A stretch of DNA of 39,536 nt from Prevotella sp. (GTDB lineage Bacteria; Bacteroidota; Bacteroidia; Bacteroidales; Bacteroidaceae). The position numbers were made by a program, and so were the translations under genes. The stretch covers positions 1 through 39,536 of the forward strand of contig JAFVGZ010000002.1 in assembly GCA_017478025.1 (NCBI GenBank), given 5' to 3'. Every line of letters starts with the position of its first letter. Position 1 is the first letter of the stretch. Positions 1 through 7,051 of the stretch are shown here, in pieces. A model generated the notes under the pieces. The model was given only the letters and a program-made list of their open reading frames with translations. It was not told where the DNA came from and did not search any database.

Positions 1-38
1 AAGTTACTCCATTACCCTCTAAAAGTTACTCCATTACC
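1..38. repeat. Two copies of a 16-bp direct repeat at the window edge
   Basis: The 16-base word AAGTTACTCCATTACC occurs at 1-16 and again at 23-38, a period of 22 bp. Because it starts at the first base, it may be the end of a longer array outside the window. The rest of 39-240 shows no gene that I can support, only a small inverted repeat (ACACC at 63-67 with GGTGT at 74-78). Confidence 0.6.
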
Positions 39-240
39 GTGAGAAAGACCTGCCTCTAGAATACACCTCAAACGGTGTGTGTTAAAATATGTTTAAGAAT
101 TGCGTTGATGAGGTAAAAGACACTTTAACATGAATTTCCATGATTTGATCATAAATGAAGTGATTTAAACGAATAAACATGTGATTGAAAGAATTTCCAG
201 AATTGGTTCATGGGCGTTGATGTTAGTGAGATATAGGTGC

Positions 241-275
241 AAAAAGAAAGGCGACACATTGCTGTGCCGCCTTTT
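241..275 (-). terminator. Intrinsic terminator downstream of rpmA
   Basis: Arms 247-258 and 263-274 pair over 12 bp with one mismatch and a 4-nt loop. Read on the minus strand the hairpin is followed by a T run (complement of 241-245). It sits about 75 bp beyond the rpmA stop and probably ends the rplU-rpmA transcript. Confidence 0.75.
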
Positions 276-348
276 ATCGTTTGTTTGGAATAAGCTTTTT
301 TTTGAAAGTTTTGTGCCATTGGGTAGCTACCCCGTGGGCTCAGAGGTG

Positions 349-612
349 TTATGCCTCTGCGGTGGCGATGACGCTTACTACGCTCTTGTCGTACTTTCCC
401 TTGTGGAAGTTCACAGTACCGTCAATGAGAGCATAGAGTGTGTCGTCCTTGCCCTGTGCAACACCTGCACCAGGGAAGTGCTTGTTACCACGCTGGCGAA
501 CGATGATGTTGCCGGCTGTGACAGCCTGTCCACCGAAAATCTTGACACCAAGTCGCTGTGAAGCTGACTCGCGTCCGTTCTTAGAACTACCTACACCTTT
601 CTTATGTGCCAT
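349..612 (-). CDS. rpmA: 50S ribosomal protein L27
   Basis: This 87-residue protein is bL27 of the large ribosomal subunit, whose N-terminal tail reaches towards the peptidyl-transferase centre. The N-terminus [16 protein letters not shown] and the central GNIIVRQRG and HPGAGV-like (HFPGAGV) segments are diagnostic, and the length is normal. It begins with MAHKK directly, so there is no N-terminal extension of the kind that must be cleaved in Firmicutes. The start codon is at 610-612. An unusually good Shine-Dalgarno-like GGAGG lies about 8 nt upstream on the coding strand (complement of 621-625), although such sites are little used in Bacteroidetes. It follows rplU by 22 bp, the standard L21-L27 pair, and is ended by the hairpin at 241-275. 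Confidence 0.97.
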   Translation of the reverse strand: MAHKKGVGSSKNGRESASQRLGVKIFGGQAVTAGNIIVRQRGNKHFPGAGVAQGKDDTLYALIDGTVNFHKGKYDKSVVSVIATAEA

Positions 613-634
613 TTCTTAGTCCTCCTACTTGTTT

Positions 635-952
635 TTAAGCCACTACAGACTTGATTACTAATTCAGTGAACTGGGCACGGAATCCGTTGCGCTTGCGCTC
701 GTCCTTACGACGCTTCATCTTGAAGACGATGACCTTGTCGCCCTTAACGAGTGGGTTCACTACTTCACATACTACTTTGGCACCGCTTACAGTGGGTGCG
801 CCTACTGTTACTGCACCGTTGTTGTCAACCAACAGTACCTTGTCAAACTCAACAGACTGGCCTTCTTCTGCATCCTGAATGTGGTGAACGAAGAGCTTCT
901 TGCCTTCCTCGGCCTTGAACTGCTGACCCTGAATTTCTACAATTGCGTACAT
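635..952 (-). CDS. rplU: 50S ribosomal protein L21
   Basis: A 105-residue bL21, which binds 23S rRNA in the large subunit. The start [13 protein letters not shown], the VGAPTV segment and the basic [15 protein letters not shown] stretch near residue 80-95 that contacts rRNA are all present, and the length is typical. It is the first gene of the rplU-rpmA pair. A Bacteroidetes -7 element lies at 1054-1061, giving a leader of roughly 100 nt with inverted repeats that could be an autoregulatory leader. Confidence 0.97.
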   Translation of the reverse strand: MYAIVEIQGQQFKAEEGKKLFVHHIQDAEEGQSVEFDKVLLVDNNGAVTVGAPTVSGAKVVCEVVNPLVKGDKVIVFKMKRRKDERKRNGFRAQFTELVIKSVVA

Positions 953-984
953 TGTTTGTTATTGAAATTTGGGATTTCTCTGCT

Positions 985-1061
985 GGGCGACCCGTCCCCG
1001 AGACGAGTACTTATTCGAGCCCATAACAGACTACATTATTAATTTTGCGGCTGCAAAGTTA
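985..1061 (-). promoter_or_regulatory. rplU promoter and structured leader
   Basis: On the minus strand TAACTTTG (plus 1054-1061) matches the Bacteroidetes -7 consensus TAnnTTTG; I see no clear -33 TTTG. Between it and the rplU start, GGGC (1019-1022 on the complement) can pair with GCCC (985-988), enclosing a small CGTC/GACG hairpin at 993-1005. The promoter is well supported; a regulatory leader RNA is an inference only. Confidence 0.5.
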
Positions 1062-1129
1062 CTAAATTATCTCCACATAGGAGAATTTTTAGGTTTATTT
1101 AACTTTAGAGGGGCACCAATCCCCACCAT

Positions 1130-2479
1130 TTACAGCTTTTGGAGTTCGTCGAAAGTGATTGTCTTTGTATCGAGGGTTACTACATCCTTCAGGGCTGTCA
1201 TGAGCTTGCGGTCTGCAGCTTGGTTGACGAACTGATCTACCTGCTCAGGCTTCTTCAGCATCTCCTCGGCATAGTTGTCAAGGTATTCCTCTGGGATGTT
1301 TGACATGCCGTACTGTGCAAACTGTATGCGTGCCATATCCTTTGCTGCGGCCTTAACGTCTGCATCCTCAAGCTTTATTTCGCACTGCTCCATCAGTTTA
1401 TTCTTGGCAAGATGCCATGTGAGCTCCTTGATGGATGCCTCATAGTTCTTATCTACATACTCCTGATCGTGCTCCTTGTTGTTGGCAAGCATGATACGCT
1501 TCATCAGTTCATCGTCATACTCTACCTTGCCGAGCTTCTTCTCTACGTATTCGCGAACGTCAACGAGGAAGCGATACTGTGCGTTCTCGTTCATCTGCTC
1601 CTTGAGGTTTGCAGCAATCTTCTCGCGGAATTCCTTCTCGCTGTTAACAGCTCCCTCGCCGAATACCTGATTGAAGAGCTCCTGGTCAATGGCGTGCTTG
1701 TTGTAACGTGAGATTTCTGTTATCTGATAAGAGAAGTCAGATGTGATGTTCTCAGCTTCTTCCTTGCTAATCTTCAGCAGAGAAGAGATTTCTACAGTGC
1801 TGTCTGGATATGCCTTCTTGGGGTTGATGGTCAGGATGTCACCCAATTTGCATCCCTGGAACAATGCCTTCTGGTCATCAGCTTTGATGTATGAAGGAAG
1901 GATGATAGCGTCAGAAACCTCGATGCCGCCTTCCTTGGTGCTGCCGTCAGCGTTCAGCTCACGGATGTCGCCCTTCAGCATGTCACCATCCTGATAGTCA
2001 TCTACCTTCTCGTAGCTGCCTCCACGTGATGCATAAGAGTCAATCTGCTGGTCTATCATCTTGTCCTCAACCTCGATGTCATAATATGCAATCTTGTTCT
2101 TCTTCGTCAGCTTGATATCCATTTCTGGAGCTACTGCGATGTCGAACTTCATGGTGTATGGAGCTGGCTGGTCCAGATCGATGGGCTCTTCGCCCAGGTG
2201 AGGCATGGGCTCGCCAAGCATATTGATGTTGTTCTCCTTGATGTAGTCGTAAATCTTGTTGCCCACGAGCTTGTTGATGACATCCACCTTAATCTGTGGA
2301 CCTACCTGCTTCTTTATGAGTGGCAACGGAGCCTGTCCGGGTCTGAAACCCGGCATGTTTACGCGACGGCGATAGTCGTTGAGTTGCTTGCGTACGTCAT
2401 CCTGATAATCTGCTTCTTCAATGACGATGGTCATCAGGCCACTGCCGGCCTTTGTGCTGTTGTCGAATGTGATGTTCAT
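1130..2479 (-). CDS. tig: Trigger factor, ribosome-associated chaperone
   Basis: A 449-residue trigger factor, the chaperone that docks beside the ribosome exit tunnel and shields nascent chains. The ribosome-docking signature GFRPGQAP is at residues 44-51, within the N-terminal domain (about 1-145). A divergent PPIase-like region follows at roughly 150-250, then a long helical C-terminal domain rich in Lys and Glu. The PPIase segment is weakly conserved, as is usual in Bacteroidetes, so isomerase activity is uncertain. It is transcribed alone from the promoter at 2577-2607; the gap to rplU (177 bp) contains the rplU promoter. Confidence 0.95.
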   Translation of the reverse strand: MNITFDNSTKAGSGLMTIVIEEADYQDDVRKQLNDYRRRVNMPGFRPGQAPLPLIKKQVGPQIKVDVINKLVGNKIYDYIKENNINMLGEPMPHLGEEPIDLDQPAPYTMKFDIAVAPEMDIKLTKKNKIAYYDIEVEDKMIDQQIDSYASRGGSYEKVDDYQDGDMLKGDIRELNADGSTKEGGIEVSDAIILPSYIKADDQKALFQGCKLGDILTINPKKAYPDSTVEISSLLKISKEEAENITSDFSYQITEISRYNKHAIDQELFNQVFGEGAVNSEKEFREKIAANLKEQMNENAQYRFLVDVREYVEKKLGKVEYDDELMKRIMLANNKEHDQEYVDKNYEASIKELTWHLAKNKLMEQCEIKLEDADVKAAAKDMARIQFAQYGMSNIPEEYLDNYAEEMLKKPEQVDQFVNQAADRKLMTALKDVVTLDTKTITFDELQKL

Positions 2480-2576
2480 AAAATTATTATAGAGTTTTAT
2501 TAGTTTTGTAGGCTATGCCATATTGTCCTTGGCACTCCAAACATTAAAAATGTGCGCGCAAGGGCAAAAAGTTCGG

Positions 2577-2607
2577 CAAAGTTACTATTAAGTTTTGAGA
2601 TATGCAA
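2577..2607 (-). promoter_or_regulatory. tig promoter
   Basis: On the minus strand a TTG (complement of 2605-2607) is separated by 20 nt from TAACTTTG (complement of 2577-2584), the Bacteroidetes -33/-7 arrangement. The predicted 5' leader is about 90 nt. Confidence 0.65.
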
Positions 2608-2679
2608 GAAAAAAACATTTTTTATCATTTTTCATGGCGGGAAAAGTGGGGAAAGGGAGGGGGCGAAGGTGTTGCTGGA

Positions 2680-2698
2680 CCTGCGGGGAAACCGCAGG
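2680..2698 (-). terminator. Perfect hairpin after the YigZ-family gene
   Basis: CCTGCGG (2680-2686) and CCGCAGG (2692-2698) form a perfect 7-bp stem with a 5-nt loop, starting six bases beyond the yigZ stop. No T run follows on the minus strand, so it may be a weak terminator or a transcript-stabilising 3' end. Confidence 0.4.
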
Positions 2699-2703
2699 GA
2701 ACT

Positions 2704-3285
2704 CTAAATCCTGATGGAATTGAGGCGGGCTTCCAGCTCTTCGAGCTTGGATTTTGCAATAGCAAACGTGATGGAGCAGGTGTTGTTGAAGTTCTGCTGC
2801 ACTATGCGTGCCTGCATATTGCGCCCTATTTTCATCACCTCGTTCATCTTCTCGTATGCAAAGGTGAATTCCAACTGTCCCTCCATGAGTCTCTCTGTTG
2901 TCTGGGCATGAGCTAATGCGTCTGTTGCTGCGGTGCGGTATGCCACAATGAGGCCACCAGTGCCGAGATTTACTCCGCCATAGTATCTAATAACAAAGAT
3001 TACAACGTCTGAGATACCGGCACTGAGCATTGCTCCGAGTATGGGCTTCCCTGCAGTAGAGGAGGGCTCGCCATCGTCGTTGGCGCGGAATACGGCTCCA
3101 TCAGGGCCGAGACGATAGGCGTAGCAGACGTGGCGCGCATCGTAATACTTCTTGCGATAGAAGCTGTTGAGCTCCTTGATTTGCTCAACAGTGGTCACTG
3201 GATGTGCGAACGCGTAGAACTTACTCCGCTTCTCGGTGTAATATCCCTCTGAGGGTTCTTGTATTGTTGTATAAGTATCAGACAA
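2704..3285 (-). CDS. yigZ: YigZ/IMPACT family protein
   Basis: A 193-residue member of the UPF0029/IMPACT family. The family motifs are clear: ARHVCYAYRLG at about 50-60, NDDGEPSSTAGKP at 69-81, and RYYGGVNLGTGGL at 100-112, followed by a DUF1949-type C-terminal domain. The bacterial family has no firmly established role; eukaryotic IMPACT modulates Gcn2 signalling. The start must be the TTG at 3283-3285, since an in-frame TAA lies a few codons upstream and no ATG fits the homologous N-terminus. It follows the lipid kinase-like gene by 27 bp, so the two are probably co-transcribed. Confidence 0.9.
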   Translation of the reverse strand: MSDTYTTIQEPSEGYYTEKRSKFYAFAHPVTTVEQIKELNSFYRKKYYDARHVCYAYRLGPDGAVFRANDDGEPSSTAGKPILGAMLSAGISDVVIFVIRYYGGVNLGTGGLIVAYRTAATDALAHAQTTERLMEGQLEFTFAYEKMNEVMKIGRNMQARIVQQNFNNTCSITFAIAKSKLEELEARLNSIRI

Positions 3286-3312
3286 TGTGCAATCTACGGT
3301 CTGTTATCTTTC

Positions 3313-4311
3313 TTAGAAGTTTAATGTGTTCTGAATTAGGTTCTTCGTCTCGTCTTGCAACACCTGTATGTCGTTGAAGAACTGCGAGAAGGTGGTCTGC
3401 ATGAAGTTCGGTCTGCGGCGCCTTTTGTCCGCATGTGCATTCACGACCACACGGATTCCTTTGTTGCGCATTACTACGTGCAGATCGGCATCTGTTTCAA
3501 TTGGATCTCCGTCGTAGTGTATGAGACCTGGCTTAGAGCGGCGTATGCGAATGTCCTTGCCCTGGAAGCATTTCGTGCGTGCAGACTGGTTGATGGTCTT
3601 GCTCATCAGGTCTATGCCCACCTGTGGCGCGGTGAGTATTCCCAATGGCTCCATGATGACAATGTCAAGCAGACCGTCATTCATGGATGCCTGGGGCGCT
3701 ATATAGGCATCGTTGCCGTACTGTGAGGCGTTAGCGATAGATACGAGGAAGGCTTTGTAAGACTCATATTCACCGCCGTCAATGGAGATGTCATAAGTCT
3801 CGGATTCGTATTGAAAGCCTGCTTTAAGTATTTTCTCTAAGTATGTGATTCTTCCGCGTTTACCAGCTTCAGCAAATCTCTTTGATATATATGCGTCAAA
3901 GCCTACGCCGCAGGTGCAGAAGAAAGGGTGGTCATTGATGAGTCCATAGTCCAATTCGTGCACTATCCCCTCATTGATGATGTCAATAGCACCCTCTGGC
4001 GTGTTTGGCAACATAAGGTGTCTCGCCAGTCCGTTACCAGACCCGGCGGGTATGATACCTAAAGCGGTAGGTGTTTCTCTCAATGCACGTGCCACCTCAT
4101 TCACCGTTCCGTCGCCACCAACGGCCACAACAGTGTCAACGCCTTGCTCAACAAGGGATTTGGTTAAAACGGTAGCGTGGCCGGAATGCTCTGTGAAGAA
4201 TATCTTAACCTCATACTTAGTGGCGTCCATGCGCGACTTTATCAGGTCGGGAAATCCCTCCTTGCTTTCTGTTCCCGATTTGGGATTGATAATGAATGAA
4301 ATTTTTTTCAA
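3313..4311 (-). CDS. Diacylglycerol / sphingoid-base kinase family protein
   Basis: A 332-residue lipid kinase of the DAGK catalytic family (YegS/DgkB/sphingosine kinase type), which phosphorylates a lipid hydroxyl with ATP. The nucleotide-binding signature GGDGTVNEV is at 65-73 and PAGSGNGLAR at 88-97; the rest matches the two-domain family length. The substrate cannot be read from the motifs. Its neighbour, divergently transcribed 166 bp away, is a serine palmitoyltransferase, which makes a sphingoid base, so a dihydrosphingosine kinase is a reasonable reading; a related Porphyromonas enzyme is reported to phosphorylate dihydrosphingosine. Plain diacylglycerol kinase remains possible. A -7 element (TAACTTTG) lies at 4337-4344 on the minus strand. 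Confidence 0.88.
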   Translation of the reverse strand: MKKISFIINPKSGTESKEGFPDLIKSRMDATKYEVKIFFTEHSGHATVLTKSLVEQGVDTVVAVGGDGTVNEVARALRETPTALGIIPAGSGNGLARHLMLPNTPEGAIDIINEGIVHELDYGLINDHPFFCTCGVGFDAYISKRFAEAGKRGRITYLEKILKAGFQYESETYDISIDGGEYESYKAFLVSIANASQYGNDAYIAPQASMNDGLLDIVIMEPLGILTAPQVGIDLMSKTINQSARTKCFQGKDIRIRRSKPGLIHYDGDPIETDADLHVVMRNKGIRVVVNAHADKRRRRPNFMQTTFSQFFNDIQVLQDETKNLIQNTLNF

Positions 4312-4336
4312 GCTTATTTTCTTATAATTTAGGTCG

Positions 4337-4344
4337 CAAAGTTA
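4337..4344 (-). promoter_or_regulatory. Probable -7 element of the lipid kinase gene
   Basis: TAACTTTG on the minus strand matches TAnnTTTG, about 25 bp before the start codon. No clear -33 partner is seen. It lies back-to-back with the spt promoter in the same 166-bp divergent spacer. Confidence 0.5.
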
Positions 4345-4414
4345 GTGTTTTTAATTCTCCTCTTGGCTGAAATTAGCATTAATTCACATTTTTAATTAAA
4401 TAATTTGATAATTG

Positions 4415-4446
4415 TTGGTCAGAATAAAAGAAAATGTGTATCTTTG
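4415..4446 (+). promoter_or_regulatory. spt promoter
   Basis: TTG at 4415-4417, a 21-nt spacer and TATCTTTG at 4439-4446 fit the Bacteroidetes -33/-7 pattern. This places transcription start downstream of any upstream alternative start codon, so translation must begin at 4478. Confidence 0.75.
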
Positions 4447-4477
4447 CACCCGAAATTGTATAATTAAACAAATTTTA

Positions 4478-5665
4478 ATGGGACAACTACAAAAGAAGTT
4501 TGAGTCATATCGTTTGCCTCAGCGCTTTATGGAGATGGGTGTTTACCCTTATTTCCGTGAGATTACTGGTAAACAAGGAACAGAGGTTTCCATGGGAGGC
4601 CACAAGGTATTGATGTTTGGCTCTAATGCCTATACTGGACTTGTAGGCGATAATCGTATCTGTGAGGCAGCAAAGGCCGCAATAGATAAGTACGGCACGG
4701 GATGTGCCGGCAGCCGTTTCCTCAATGGTACGCTTGACATTCACGTTAAGCTGGAGAAAGATTTGGCAGAGTTTGTACACAAGGATGATGCCCTGTGCTT
4801 CTCTACCGGTTTCTCTGTTAATGCAGGCGTCATTGCCGCTGTCGGTGGACGTGAAGACTATATCATCTGTGATGATCGCGACCATGCAAGTATCGTGGAC
4901 GGTCGCCGCCTCAGTTTTGCAAAGCAGCTGAAGTTTAAGCACAATGATATGGAGGACCTGGAGAAGATTCTCAAGGGTCTGCCATACGATGCGGTAAAGT
5001 TGATAATTGTTGATGGAGTATTCTCTATGGAGGGCGACTTGGCCAAGCTCCCCGAGATTGTGGAACTGAAGCACAAGTACAACTGCTCCATCATGGTTGA
5101 CGAGGCCCACAGCCTTGGTGTCTTCGGTGATCATGGCCGCGGTGTCTGCGATCATTTCGGACTGACGGACGAGGTGGATCTCATCATGGGAACATTCTCA
5201 AAGTCACTCGCTTCTATCGGCGGATTCATCGCCGGTGACTGGGATACCATAAACTATCTGCGTCACACCTCGCGTACATATATATTCTCTGCTTCTAACA
5301 CTCCAGCAGCAACGGCAGCAGCACAGAAAGCGCTTGACATACTGAAGGCTGAGCCAGAGATTATCAGCAAGCTGTGGGATGTTACGAACTATGCCTTGAA
5401 GCGCTTCAAGGACGAGGGATTTGAGATAGGAGACACCGAGTCGCCAATCATACCTCTTTATATACGCGATGCAGACAAGACATTCCTCATCACATCGCTT
5501 GCCTTCGAGCACGGCGTGTTCATCAACCCTGTTGTGCCACCTGCATGTGCACCACAAGATACATTGGTGCGATATGCATTGATGGCGACACATACGAAGG
5601 AACAAGTTGACCGCTCCGTTGAAATACTGAAGGGGATTTTCAAAGAGCAAGGTGTGCTGAAATAA
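4478..5665 (+). CDS. spt: Serine palmitoyltransferase (alpha-oxoamine synthase family)
   Basis: A 395-residue PLP-dependent alpha-oxoamine synthase. In Bacteroidales this gene product condenses serine with a fatty acyl-CoA to 3-ketosphinganine, the first step of sphingolipid synthesis. The fold-type-I signatures are present: substrate-loop GTGCAGSRFLNG near 73-84, DEAHS at 208-212 and the PLP lysine K242 in TFSKSLAS. The ATG at 4478 is chosen because the promoter overlaps the longer possible reading frame. The close relative 2-amino-3-ketobutyrate CoA ligase is the main alternative; the divergent lipid kinase argues for the sphingolipid role. It ends in a strong terminator at 5671-5702. Confidence 0.85.
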   Translation: MGQLQKKFESYRLPQRFMEMGVYPYFREITGKQGTEVSMGGHKVLMFGSNAYTGLVGDNRICEAAKAAIDKYGTGCAGSRFLNGTLDIHVKLEKDLAEFVHKDDALCFSTGFSVNAGVIAAVGGREDYIICDDRDHASIVDGRRLSFAKQLKFKHNDMEDLEKILKGLPYDAVKLIIVDGVFSMEGDLAKLPEIVELKHKYNCSIMVDEAHSLGVFGDHGRGVCDHFGLTDEVDLIMGTFSKSLASIGGFIAGDWDTINYLRHTSRTYIFSASNTPAATAAAQKALDILKAEPEIISKLWDVTNYALKRFKDEGFEIGDTESPIIPLYIRDADKTFLITSLAFEHGVFINPVVPPACAPQDTLVRYALMATHTKEQVDRSVEILKGIFKEQGVLK

Positions 5666-5670
5666 AATAA

Positions 5671-5702
5671 AAAGCCCCTCCCCAATGAAGGGAGGGGTTT
5701 AT
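5671..5702 (+). terminator. Intrinsic terminator of spt
   Basis: CCCCTCCC (5675-5682) pairs perfectly with GGGAGGGG (5690-5697) across a 7-nt loop, followed by TTTATT. It begins 10 bp after the spt stop codon. Confidence 0.85.
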
Positions 5703-5845
5703 TATATCAAAGGAGTTAGAAGAAGTAGGAAGAAGTTAGGGGGAGTAAGAAGAAGTTAGAAGGAGTAAAAGGAGATAGAAGACATGTGTCTTAATTTCTT
5801 GAACCCCTTAGCCTCCTTAAACTTCTTAAACCTCTTAAAACATTA
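5703..5845. repeat. Purine-rich / pyrimidine-rich intergenic repeat
   Basis: About 5708-5780 is a degenerate array of AGAAGAAGTTAG-like purine-rich units; after GACATGTGTC the sequence turns into pyrimidine-rich units of the CCTTAAACTTCTTAAA type up to about 5840. The halves are imperfectly complementary, so the spacer could fold as a long mismatched hairpin. It lies between the spt terminator and the DUF4494 gene. No ORF is present. Confidence 0.55.
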
Positions 5846-5870
5846 ATACAATAAAAAGAACAAATAGACT

Positions 5871-6320
5871 ATGCGCGAAAATGGACAAGCCTCATGGTTT
5901 GAGGTGAAGATAAAATATGACAAGCAAGTGGATGACGACCCACAGAAGAAGGTTACGGAGGCGTATGTGGTTGACGCTTTGACATTTGCTGAGGCAGAAG
6001 AGAATATCACCGAAGAGATGTCTGCTTTTATCACGGGCGAGTTTGAGGTGGCAGATATAAAGAAAGCCTCGTTCAAGGCAGTATTCTTCTCTGACAACCC
6101 CAAGGATGACCGTTGGTATAAGGCAAAGGTACAGTTCATCATCATAGACGAGAAAAGCGGTAAGGAGAAGTACACGGCCATCACCTACTTGGTGCAGGGC
6201 AACTCCTTGCAGACCGCTACGAAGAATGTCGAGGAGGTGATGAATGCCGGTATGCAGGACTGGAAGTTCGCCTCGCTTGCAGAGACAACAATCCTGGATG
6301 TTTTTGAGAAGAAACCATGA
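5871..6320 (+). CDS. DUF4494 domain-containing protein
   Basis: A 149-residue, cytosolic-looking protein that I recognise as the Bacteroidetes family DUF4494. It has no signal peptide and no membrane segment. An acidic/basic alternating N-terminal half includes WFEVKIKYDKQ, and there is a conserved-looking YLVQGNSLQTATKNVEEVM segment near 118-136. The function is unknown. Its stop codon overlaps the start of the YggS-family gene (ATGA), so the two are translationally coupled and probably act under shared expression. Confidence 0.85.
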   Translation: MRENGQASWFEVKIKYDKQVDDDPQKKVTEAYVVDALTFAEAEENITEEMSAFITGEFEVADIKKASFKAVFFSDNPKDDRWYKAKVQFIIIDEKSGKEKYTAITYLVQGNSLQTATKNVEEVMNAGMQDWKFASLAETTILDVFEKKP

Positions 6321-6970
6321 TAGCAGATAATCTCAAAAAAGTAAAAGATTCTCTTGCGGCAGGCGTAGAACTTGTTGCAGTGAGCAAGTATCACCCCATA
6401 GAAAGTGTCAGGGAGGCTTACGACGCAGGTCAGCGCGTTTTTGGCGAGAGCCGCGAGCAGGAACTGCGCGTGAAGCACGAAGCGCTGCCCAGTGATATCA
6501 GGTGGCACTTCATTGGGCACTTGCAGACGAACAAGGTGAAATATATCGCGCCGTATATCGCTATGATTGAGGCGGTTGACTCACTTAAGTTGTTGCAGGA
6601 GATTAATCGTCAGGCAGAGAAGAATAATCGCGTCATAGACGTGCTGCTAGAGTTGCATTTGGCACAGGAAAGCACTAAGAGCGGCATGTTGCCTGAGGAA
6701 TGTTTCCAGATGTTGCAGCAGGGTGAATGGCGCTCATTCAAGAATGTGCGTATTCGTGGCATCATGATGATGGCATCAAACACCGACAACGGCGAACAGA
6801 TAAAGCAGGAATTCACACGTGCTCGAGACTGCTTTGAAAGCATGAAGCAGCAGTTCTTTGCTGATGATGATAGCTTCAATGTCAAATCATACGGCATGAG
6901 CGGTGACTATCTCATGGCTCAAGAGTGCGGCTCTAACCATGTAAGAGTGGGAAGCATGATATTTTCCTGA
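6317..6970 (+). CDS. yggS: YggS family pyridoxal phosphate homeostasis protein
   Basis: A 217-residue member of the YggS/PROSC family, single-domain PLP-binding TIM-barrel proteins that buffer PLP and influence amino-acid metabolism. The PLP lysine is K24 in LVAVSKYHP, and FGESREQEL, WHFIGHLQTNK and YGMSGDY segments are characteristic. Its length is slightly short of the usual 225-235. The ATG overlaps the stop codon of the DUF4494 gene by 4 bp. A short spacer of about 80 bp without a clear terminator separates it from the TamB-like gene. Confidence 0.93.
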   Translation: MIADNLKKVKDSLAAGVELVAVSKYHPIESVREAYDAGQRVFGESREQELRVKHEALPSDIRWHFIGHLQTNKVKYIAPYIAMIEAVDSLKLLQEINRQAEKNNRVIDVLLELHLAQESTKSGMLPEECFQMLQQGEWRSFKNVRIRGIMMMASNTDNGEQIKQEFTRARDCFESMKQQFFADDDSFNVKSYGMSGDYLMAQECGSNHVRVGSMIFS

Positions 6971-7051
6971 TACATCACGTGGCAGAAACATTATGGAGTA
7001 GGGGAGGAAATACATTCAAGATTATTGTGCTTTTTTTGATAATTTGAATTT

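Noticed and set aside
181-561. 126-codon plus-strand frame over rpmA
   Set aside because: It is antisense to the clearly recognised L27 gene and overlaps its terminator.
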